From the NCBI RefSeq assembly GCF_901827155.1, contig NZ_LR594659.1, positions 5,040,501-5,104,500 of the forward strand: a stretch of 64,000 nucleotides of DNA, in the 5' to 3' direction. The DNA is from Variovorax sp. PBL-H6 (lineage in GTDB: Bacteria; Pseudomonadota; Gammaproteobacteria; Burkholderiales; Burkholderiaceae_C). A program made the translations under genes and the position numbers. Shown here piece by piece: positions 57,916-64,000 of the stretch. Positions within the stretch are counted from its first letter, which is position 1; each line of letters opens with the position of its first letter. The notes beneath the pieces are model-generated. The model did no database searches. It was not told where the DNA came from and saw only the letters and a list, made by a program, of their open reading frames with translations.

Positions 57916-58659
57916 TCAGTGCGTCCGCCGCCACAACGTCTGCACGTCCGCATGCAGGGACAGCGCCCAGGCCCGCCGATCGCGGCCCCAGGAGGGCTGG
58001 GGCTCTCCGAATCGCACGATCGCAAGCAAAGGCGGCGCCTTCAGGACGTTCCATAGCGACATGGCCAGGTTGTCCTTGCCGATGTAGCGTGGCGCCAGGC
58101 TGAGCTCGCCTGTGGCGGCATCGGCGAAGCGAAGCGCCATCGGCTGCACCGGCGCACCCGACGAGATGGCGGCCTGCAGCAGGTTGGCATGGAACGGCAG
58201 CACGGTGTTGCCGTCGCCGGTCGTGCCCTCGGGAAAAACCGCGATCACGTCCCCTTTGCTGAGCGCCTCAGTCATGCTATGCACAACGCGCAGCGCATCG
58301 CGCCGGCGCTCGCGTTCGATATAAAGGGTGCCAGCACCATCCGCCATGGTGCCGATCAATGGCCAATGCTTCACGTTCGACTTGGAGACGAAGCGCACGT
58401 GCCGGGCCGCATGGACGGTGAGGATGTCCAGCCAGGACACATGGTTGCTCACCACCAGGAGCGGCCCATCTCGAGGCGGCGTGCCCTGCACCACGAGGCG
58501 CACGCCCATGATCGCGAGCATTCGCGTCGCCCAGGCCTGCACCCGCTGCTCCCGCTCTGCTGGGGAGAGCTTGGAGAACTCGGTGCGGATGGTCCACCAG
58601 CCGGCATGCGCATGAAGCAGCGCACGCATGAGCTTCAGGAAGGCGGACAACGATCGCAT
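57916..58659 (-). CDS. plsC: 1-acyl-sn-glycerol-3-phosphate acyltransferase (PlsC-like)
   Basis: This 247-residue inner-membrane acyltransferase makes phosphatidic acid from lysophosphatidic acid. The catalytic NHVSWLD (NHx4D) lies near residue 75, with the glycerol-phosphate-binding VFPEGTTGDG further on. The start MRSLSAFLKLMRALLHAHAG is chosen because earlier codons overlap pyrC' and are not protein-like. It is the last gene of the pyrimidine operon, 16 bases after pyrC', a frequent neighbour in Comamonadaceae. Confidence 0.87.
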   Translation of the reverse strand: MRSLSAFLKLMRALLHAHAGWWTIRTEFSKLSPAEREQRVQAWATRMLAIMGVRLVVQGTPPRDGPLLVVSNHVSWLDILTVHAARHVRFVSKSNVKHWPLIGTMADGAGTLYIERERRRDALRVVHSMTEALSKGDVIAVFPEGTTGDGNTVLPFHANLLQAAISSGAPVQPMALRFADAATGELSLAPRYIGKDNLAMSLWNVLKAPPLLAIVRFGEPQPSWGRDRRAWALSLHADVQTLWRRTH

Positions 58660-58675
58660 CGGGCAGCCATGGAGC

Positions 58676-59947
58676 TCAACCGTGGACGATCCGCCCACCG
58701 ACCAGCGTATGGCGCGGCTTGCCTCGCAAGGCATAGCCGCCGAACGGCGTGTGCTTGCCCTGGCTGCGCAGCGCCTCGGGCAGGACCTGCCACTCGAGCG
58801 CGGGATCGATGACGCAGAGATCGGCCGCCCCGCCGGACGCCAGCCGCCCTGCTTCGGCGGCCCCGATCAGCCGCGCGGGGGCCGCGCTCACCACTTCGAT
58901 CGCGCGCAGCAGCCCCGCGCCGCTCTGCTCGCCCCATTGCAGCGCCAGGGGCAACAGCAGTTCGAGCCCGGTCGCGCCGGGCTCGCTCTCGGCGAATGGC
59001 AGAGTCTTGGCGTCAGCGTCTATTGGCGTGTGGTCGGACACCAGCGCGTCGATGGTGCCGTCGACCAGGGCGGCCGAGAGCGCATCGCGGTCGCGCTGCT
59101 GGCGCAGCGGCGGGTTGAGACGCGCGCGGCTGTCGAAGTAGCCGATGTCGGTATCGACCAGGTGCAGCGAGTTGATGCTCAGGTCGCAGGTAAGCGGCAG
59201 ACCCTCGGCCTTGGCCGTGCGCACCAGCGCCACGCCGGCCGCGCTCGAGAGGCGGCACAGGTGCACGCGCGCACCGGTGGCGCGCATCAGCTCGATGATG
59301 GTGAAGAGCGCGATGGTCTCCGCCGCTACCGGCACGCCCGACAGGCCAAGGCGCGTGGCAAGGGGGCCGCTCGCGGCCACGCCCTGCCCGAGGTCGCGGT
59401 CCTGCGGCCGCAACCACACGGTGTAGCCGAAGGTGCTGGCGTACAGCAGCGCGCGTTGCAACACCTGCGTGTTGTTCAACGGGACATCAGCCTGGCTGAA
59501 GCCGATGCACCCGGCTTCGGTGAGTTCGGCCATCTCGGTCAGCACCTCGCCCTTGAGGCCGCGCGTCAGCGCGCCCAGCGGGAACAGGCGCGCGCTCTGC
59601 ATCTTCTCGGCGCGGAACTTGAGCATCTCGACCAGGCCCGGCTCGTCGAGCACGGGATCGGTATCGGGCGGGCAGACCAGGCTGGTCACGCCGCCGGCCA
59701 CGGCCGCGGCCATTTCGCTTTCCAGCATGCGCTCGTGCTCGTAGCCGGGCTCGCGCAGGCGCGCAGCCAGGTCGACGAGCCCAGGCACGACCAGGCAGCC
59801 TTGCGCATCGAGCGTGCGTTCGGGATTGAAGTCGGCCGGTGTGCCGCCGATGGCGAGCACCTTGCCGTCTGCGATGGCGACGTCGGCCTGCTTGTCGAGC
59901 CCAGTGGCGGGATCGATGACGCGTCCATTGGTGATCAGGGTTCTCAT
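58676..59947 (-). CDS. pyrX: Dihydroorotase-like protein, inactive PyrC'/PyrX type
   Basis: This 423-residue amidohydrolase-fold protein is of the dihydroorotase group ([13 protein letters not shown] near 55-67, [14 protein letters not shown]). The HxH metal motif of active enzymes (DxHxHLREPG) reads [10 protein letters not shown], so both zinc-ligand histidines are missing. Such proteins (PyrC', PyrX) are non-catalytic partners needed for the aspartate carbamoyltransferase complex. Its ATG overlaps the pyrB stop, as expected for a stoichiometric partner. An active PyrC should be encoded elsewhere. Confidence 0.88.
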   Translation of the reverse strand: MRTLITNGRVIDPATGLDKQADVAIADGKVLAIGGTPADFNPERTLDAQGCLVVPGLVDLAARLREPGYEHERMLESEMAAAVAGGVTSLVCPPDTDPVLDEPGLVEMLKFRAEKMQSARLFPLGALTRGLKGEVLTEMAELTEAGCIGFSQADVPLNNTQVLQRALLYASTFGYTVWLRPQDRDLGQGVAASGPLATRLGLSGVPVAAETIALFTIIELMRATGARVHLCRLSSAAGVALVRTAKAEGLPLTCDLSINSLHLVDTDIGYFDSRARLNPPLRQQRDRDALSAALVDGTIDALVSDHTPIDADAKTLPFAESEPGATGLELLLPLALQWGEQSGAGLLRAIEVVSAAPARLIGAAEAGRLASGGAADLCVIDPALEWQVLPEALRSQGKHTPFGGYALRGKPRHTLVGGRIVHG

Positions 59948-60906
59948 GCTTCGTTCCCGGCCACGATGCTCATCACGGCCATGCGCACGGCGATCCCAAA
60001 AGTGACCTGCGGCAGGATGACGCTCTGCTGCCCGTCGACGACCGCCGAGTCGATCTCGACCCCGCGATTGATGGGACCCGGATGCATCACGATCGCATCG
60101 GACTTGGCGAGCTGCAGCTTGCCGGGCGTGAGGCCGTAGGTCTTGAAGAATTCCTGTGACGAGGGCAGCAGTGCCCCGCTCATGCGCTCATTTTGCAGCC
60201 GCAGCATGATGATCACGTCGCAGTCCCTGATGCCTTCCTCGAGGGTGTGACACACGCGCACGCCCATCTGCGCCATGTCGCCCGGCACCAAGGTCTTGGG
60301 GCCGACGACCCGCACCTCGGCGCAGCCCAGCGTGGTGAGCGCGTGGATGTCGGAGCGTGCCACGCGCGAGTGCAGCACATCGCCCACGATCGCCACGGTG
60401 AGGTTGGCGAAATCCTTCTTGTAGTGGCGGATCGTGTACATGTCGAGCAGCCCCTGGGTCGGGTGGGCGTGGCGACCGTCGCCGGCGTTCACCACGTGCA
60501 CGTGGGGCGCCACATGCTGAGCGATCAGGTACGGCGCGCCCGACTCGCTGTGCCGCACAACGAACAGGTCGGCCGCCATGGCGCTCAGGTTGGCGATGGT
60601 GTCGAGCAGCGACTCACCCTTGCTCGCGGAAGAGCGCGCGATGTCGAGATTGATCACGTCCGCCGACAGCCGCTTGGCCGCGATTTCGAAGGTGGTGCGG
60701 GTGCGGGTGGAGTTCTCGAAAAAAAGGTTGAACACACTCTTGCCGCGCAGGAGCGGCACCTTCTTTACCTCGCGATCGCTCACACTGGTGAAGTTCGCGG
60801 CGGTGTCGAGAATTTGCGTGAGGATGGCTTTGGGCAGGCCCTCGATGGACAGCAGGTGGATCAGTTCGCCGTTCTTGTTGAGCTGGGGATTGCGTTTGTA
60901 GAGCAT
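59944..60906 (-). CDS. pyrB: Aspartate carbamoyltransferase catalytic subunit
   Basis: This 320-residue enzyme carbamoylates aspartate in pyrimidine synthesis. The carbamoyl-phosphate motif [12 protein letters not shown], the [10 protein letters not shown] loop and the HPGPINRG segment are all present. It shares a 1-base TGATG junction with pyrR and an ATGA overlap with pyrX. The arrangement fits the dodecameric complex of PyrB with an inactive dihydroorotase. Confidence 0.95.
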   Translation of the reverse strand: MLYKRNPQLNKNGELIHLLSIEGLPKAILTQILDTAANFTSVSDREVKKVPLLRGKSVFNLFFENSTRTRTTFEIAAKRLSADVINLDIARSSASKGESLLDTIANLSAMAADLFVVRHSESGAPYLIAQHVAPHVHVVNAGDGRHAHPTQGLLDMYTIRHYKKDFANLTVAIVGDVLHSRVARSDIHALTTLGCAEVRVVGPKTLVPGDMAQMGVRVCHTLEEGIRDCDVIIMLRLQNERMSGALLPSSQEFFKTYGLTPGKLQLAKSDAIVMHPGPINRGVEIDSAVVDGQQSVILPQVTFGIAVRMAVMSIVAGNEA

Positions 60907-61481
60907 CAGGCTTCCTCGACCTTGAAGCTGAAGGCGCCCTTGTCGTCGCGCGCAAGCGCGAGTGACTGCGCTGCGGGCAGCTCGATCCGCGCCGCTGCGA
61001 ATTCCGCCGCCACCGGCAGCTCGCGACCGCCCCGATCGACCAGCACCGCAAGCCGCACGCAGCCCGGTCGACCGAAGTCGAACAGCTCGTTGAGCACCGC
61101 CCGGATGGTGCGGCCGGTGTAGAGCACGTCGTCGAGGAGCAGCACGTCGGCCCCGTTCACGTCGAAGGGCAGCGAGGTCTGGGCGCTCGCGGCCATGCCG
61201 CGGCGGGCAAAGTCGTCCCGGTGCATGGCGGAGGAGATGATGCCCGGCTCGCCGGACAGGCCCAGGTCTTTCTGCAGGCGCCCGACCAGCCAGGCGCCGC
61301 CGGAAGTGACGCCGACCAGGTGTGTGTCAGGACGCATCAGAGTTCTGACACCGCGCAGCAGCTCCAGATAGAGCGCTTCGGCATCCAGGGACCCCCCGAT
61401 CGGCACAGATGTGTCCCCGCTGTCCTCCAGGTGGGCGCTCGCCCCCCGGGGCGGCCCTTCGTTGTTCGGAGTCGTGTTCAC
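60906..61481 (-). CDS. pyrR: Pyrimidine operon regulator/uracil phosphoribosyltransferase PyrR
   Basis: This 191-residue protein starts with GTG, overlapping the ruvX stop as GTGA. An unstructured N-terminal 30 residues precede the phosphoribosyltransferase fold with the PRPP motif [13 protein letters not shown] and HRDDFARRG. PyrR proteins in this group have uracil phosphoribosyltransferase activity and may bind RNA; no obvious PyrR attenuator is seen at the operon start. Confidence 0.9.
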   Translation of the reverse strand: MNTTPNNEGPPRGASAHLEDSGDTSVPIGGSLDAEALYLELLRGVRTLMRPDTHLVGVTSGGAWLVGRLQKDLGLSGEPGIISSAMHRDDFARRGMAASAQTSLPFDVNGADVLLLDDVLYTGRTIRAVLNELFDFGRPGCVRLAVLVDRGGRELPVAAEFAAARIELPAAQSLALARDDKGAFSFKVEEA

Positions 61482-61900
61482 GGGAGGTTCCTCAAGAATT
61501 GTTCAAGAATGATGCAGGCCGACGCTGCGTCCGCATCGCGCGAGCCTGCGGCCAGTGCCTCGGTCGTGCTGTAGCGCTCATCGACTTCGTAGACCGGAAG
61601 GCCGAACCGACCCCTCAATTGCCGGGCGAAACGCTGGGCGGCCCGGGTGTTGTCGTGCGCCGCGCCGTCCGGGTGGTAGGGCACTCCCACCACAAGGGCG
61701 TCCGGTTGCCATTCCTGGATGCGAGCCTCGACCTGCGAGAAGCGGGCATCACCCTCGGCCTTGATGGTGGCCTGCGGCGTGGCGTTGGGCAGCAGCCGGT
61801 TGCCACTCGCGACGCCCGTGCGCTTCTGCCCGAAGTCGAAGGCCAGGAAGCTTTGGAAATGAGAGGGAACGTGAGCGGGAGGGGCAGCACTGTCGGGCAT
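61478..61900 (-). CDS. ruvX: Holliday junction resolvase-like RuvX/YqgF
   Basis: This 140-residue RNase H-fold nuclease shows the catalytic FLAFDFGQKRTGVA (first Asp), VVGVPYHPDG and the VYEVDERYST segment with the later acidic residue. YqgF/RuvX acts in pre-16S rRNA processing and possibly in recombination. The ATG at 61898-61900 follows GAGGG and lies 11 bases after yqgE. A longer upstream frame is rejected because it overlaps yqgE. Confidence 0.9.
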   Translation of the reverse strand: MPDSAAPPAHVPSHFQSFLAFDFGQKRTGVASGNRLLPNATPQATIKAEGDARFSQVEARIQEWQPDALVVGVPYHPDGAAHDNTRAAQRFARQLRGRFGLPVYEVDERYSTTEALAAGSRDADAASACIILEQFLRNLP

Positions 61901-61911
61901 TGCCTCAACCC

Positions 61912-62511
61912 TCACGCATGCCCCGCTTCGGGCGACAGCGTCCAGGCCTGCAGACCCAGCAGCGACAAGGCCTTGTCGTAGCGCTGCTCGATGGGTGTGT
62001 CGAAGATGACCGCCGGGTCGGCGCCCACGGTGAGCCAGCTGTTTTCTGCCAGCTCGGATTCCAGCTGGCCCTCGCCCCATGCGGCATAGCCGAGGGAGAC
62101 CAGCACCTTGCGCGGGCCAGCGCCGGTGGCCAGGGCCTCCAGCACATCCTTGGAGGTGGTCATCTCCAGGCCACCCGGAATGGTCATGGTCGAGGCGTAG
62201 ACCGACTCGTTGGGTTTCTCTGCTTCCCCGAACACCGCCTCGTGCAGCACGAAGCCCCGCTCGGTTTGCACCGGGCCGCCCTGGAACACCGGCGCGTTCC
62301 CGAGTTCGGGGCGCGCCAGGCGCAGCTCGATCTTCTCGAACAGCACCCCCAGATTGATGTCGCTGGGCTTGTTGATCACAAGACCGAGCGCGCCGCGCTC
62401 GCTGTGCTCGCAGAGGTACACCACGCTGCGGCTGAAGGCCTTGTCCGTCAGACCTGGCATCGCAATCAGGAAATGATGCGTAAGGTTCATCGGGGCAGAA
62501 TCAAAGGCCAT
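61912..62511 (-). CDS. yqgE: YqgE/AlgH family protein
   Basis: This protein has 199 residues from MAFDSAPMNLTHHFLIAMPG. The family segments AFSRSVVYLCEHSERGALGL, VINKPSDINLGVLFEKI, VFQGGPVQTERGFVLH and LGYAAWGEGQLESELAENSW are all visible. Function is unknown; AlgH was linked to alginate control. The start at 62509-62511 would share its CATG with the divergent photolyase start; MNLTHHF at 62487 is an equally good start. First gene of the yqgE-ruvX-pyrR-pyrB-pyrX-plsC operon. Confidence 0.88.
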   Translation of the reverse strand: MAFDSAPMNLTHHFLIAMPGLTDKAFSRSVVYLCEHSERGALGLVINKPSDINLGVLFEKIELRLARPELGNAPVFQGGPVQTERGFVLHEAVFGEAEKPNESVYASTMTIPGGLEMTTSKDVLEALATGAGPRKVLVSLGYAAWGEGQLESELAENSWLTVGADPAVIFDTPIEQRYDKALSLLGLQAWTLSPEAGHA

Positions 62512-64000
62512 GCCACCGATTTTACTGGCCGCCGACAAGACCTACGCCAAGGGCCTCATGTGGTTTCGCCGCGACCTGCGGGTAGACGACAACGCGGCCC
62601 TTTACCACGGGCTGCGCGCATGCCGGCAACTGCTTTGCATCTTCGTCTTCGACCGGGCGATCCTCGATGCGCTGCCGCGCGTGGACCGGCGGGTGGAATT
62701 CATCCGCGAATCGCTGGTTGAACTGGAGAGCGAGCTGCGCGCACTTGGCGGCGGACTGATCGTGCGCCACGCCGTAGCGGAGGACGAGATCGCGGCGCTT
62801 GCGCACACGCTGCAGGTGCAGGCGGTGTTCGCGAACCGCGACGACGAGCCCGCAGCGCAGGCGCGGGACGCCAAGGTCCTGGGCGCGCTGGCGAACGTCG
62901 GCATCAGCTTCCATGCCTATAAGGATCAAGCGGTCTTCGACCGCGACGAACTGCTGACGAAGACCGGCCAGCCCTACACCGTCTTCACCCCCTATAAACG
63001 GGCCTGGCTGGCCAAGGTGGATGCCTTCTACCTCAAGCCCTACCCGGTGCGCAGCCACGCCGACGCGCTGGCGCCGCCGGCGGCAGCTTCTGGCTCGCCG
63101 GTCCCAACACTGGCCGAGATCGGGTTCAAGACAAGCAACCTCTGCAAGCTGGAGATCCCGACCGGCAGCCGGGGCGGTGCGGCGCTCTTCGAGGACTTCT
63201 TCCAGCGGATCGACCGCTATCACCAGACACGCGACTACCCGGCTGTGCGCGGGCCCAGCTACCTCGGCGTGCACCTGCGCTTCGGCACGGTCTCGGTTCG
63301 CCAGCTGGCAGGCGTGGCGCACCAGCTGTCGCTGCAAGGCGATGCCGGCGCGTCGACCTGGCTGGGAGAGCTGATCTGGCGCGACTTCTTCTTCCAGGTG
63401 CTCATGCATCACCCCCGAGTCGCAGAAGGCAAGAGCTTCAGGCCGGAATACGACCGAATCCAGTGGCACCACGGCAAGCACGCCGACATGCTCTTCGAGG
63501 CCTGGTGTCGGGGAAGCACCGGCTATCCCTTGATCGACGCCGCCATGGCGCAGATCAACCAGAGCGGCTACATGCACAACCGCCTGCGCATGGTCGTGGC
63601 CAGCTTCCTGTGCAAGAACCTGGGCCTGGACTGGCGGCGCGGCGAGCGCTACTTCGCGCTGCAACTCAACGACTTCGAGCTGGCGTCCAACAATGGCAAC
63701 TGGCAGTGGGCCAGTTCCAGCGGCTGCGATGCGCAGCCCTATTTCCGCATCTTCAATCCCGTCACGCAGAGCGAGCGCTTCGACCCAGAGGGGAAGTTCA
63801 TCCGCCGCTATCTGCCGCAGCTCGCGAATCTGTCGGACACGAGCATTCACGCACCCTGGACCGTTGCACCGCTGGAGCTCGAAGCCGCCGGGGTGCGGCT
63901 GGGCGACAACTATCCCCGGCCGATCGTCGATCACGCCGAGGCGCGGACGCGCACACTGGAGCGCTATGCGGTCGTTCGAGAGGTGAAGGGTGGAAGGAAG
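62510..64000 (+). CDS. phr: Deoxyribodipyrimidine photolyase, partial at window end
   Basis: The plus-strand frame from ATG at 62510 to the window end (about 497 residues, no stop yet) encodes a class I CPD photolyase, which repairs UV dimers with light, FAD and an antenna. Visible markers are GLMWFRRDLRVDDNAALY, TPYKRAW, then TWLGELIWRDFFFQVLMHHP. The FAD-binding end reads TGYPLIDAAMAQINQSGYMH, then NDFELASNNGNWQWASSSGC and PYFRIFNPVTQSERFDPEGK. The true start may be the ATG at 62570, just before the Rossmann strand. Confidence 0.9.
   Translation, partial: MPPILLAADKTYAKGLMWFRRDLRVDDNAALYHGLRACRQLLCIFVFDRAILDALPRVDRRVEFIRESLVELESELRALGGGLIVRHAVAEDEIAALAHTLQVQAVFANRDDEPAAQARDAKVLGALANVGISFHAYKDQAVFDRDELLTKTGQPYTVFTPYKRAWLAKVDAFYLKPYPVRSHADALAPPAAASGSPVPTLAEIGFKTSNLCKLEIPTGSRGGAALFEDFFQRIDRYHQTRDYPAVRGPSYLGVHLRFGTVSVRQLAGVAHQLSLQGDAGASTWLGELIWRDFFFQVLMHHPRVAEGKSFRPEYDRIQWHHGKHADMLFEAWCRGSTGYPLIDAAMAQINQSGYMHNRLRMVVASFLCKNLGLDWRRGERYFALQLNDFELASNNGNWQWASSSGCDAQPYFRIFNPVTQSERFDPEGKFIRRYLPQLANLSDTSIHAPWTVAPLELEAAGVRLGDNYPRPIVDHAEARTRTLERYAVVREVKGGRK

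Overview
The window looks like a chromosomal segment of a high-GC betaproteobacterium of the order Burkholderiales, most like the Comamonadaceae (Variovorax and relatives). The basis is the G/C-rich codon use, a DUF1841 gene, the yqgE-ruvX-pyrR-pyrB-pyrC' operon, a tamA-tamB pair, pcaQ/pcaHG and several LysR and Liv-type aromatic-catabolism modules. The genus is inferred from gene families, not from a marker gene.

1-11.6 kb (minus strand): type II secretion genes gspG-gspF-gspE, plus a partial gene at the window edge, lie downstream of a YD-repeat/Rhs locus. That locus holds a small secreted YD protein and a giant Sec-exported Rhs protein with a C-terminal HExxH domain. It also holds A/T-rich small genes for secreted proteins, one of which overlaps the Rhs stop codon in an ATGA arrangement. 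The giant Rhs frame is interrupted by one in-frame TAG. This is the most unusual region of the window: a possible type II-secreted polymorphic toxin with immunity candidates.

11.8-13 kb: a LuxR-type autoinducer-binding regulator without a luxI partner in the window, and a small hypothetical gene. 13.2-25.9 kb (minus strand): a catabolic operon of LysR, two-subunit hydroquinone 1,2-dioxygenase, Tat-exported FAD dehydrogenase, cytochrome c, NTF2-like protein, aldehyde dehydrogenase, maleylacetate reductase and a Liv-type ABC importer. Hydroquinone would pass through 4-hydroxymuconic semialdehyde and maleylacetate to 3-oxoadipate. The flavoprotein/cytochrome pair probably generates the aromatic substrate or a precursor outside the cytoplasm.

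26-33.9 kb (plus strand): a second, poorly understood operon of M81 peptidase, family 5 solute-binding protein, two polysaccharide-deacetylase-like proteins, two SDRs and an old-yellow-enzyme-like reductase. 33.8-37.7 kb: a LysR regulator, DUF1841, then pcaQ divergent from pcaHG (protocatechuate 3,4-dioxygenase), which also feeds 3-oxoadipate metabolism. 37.7-48.3 kb: diheme cytochrome c, MoxR ATPase, GNAT acetyltransferase, VWA protein, 2OG-Fe(II) oxygenase, and tamA-tamB with a terminator-like hairpin inside the start of tamA.

48.35-55.39 kb: an approximately 7-kb integrative element in the 3' end of tRNA-Arg(CCT). It is bounded by a near-perfect repeat of the tRNA end. It carries an integrase, an AlpA-like regulator, small satellite-type genes, iteron-like palindromes and a three-gene toxin-antitoxin-like module. 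55.4-64 kb: a candidate structured RNA, the NadM-Nudix enzyme, an I78-like lipoprotein, a membrane protein, the operon yqgE-ruvX-pyrR-pyrB-pyrC'(inactive)-plsC on the minus strand, and a divergent photolyase that runs off the window.
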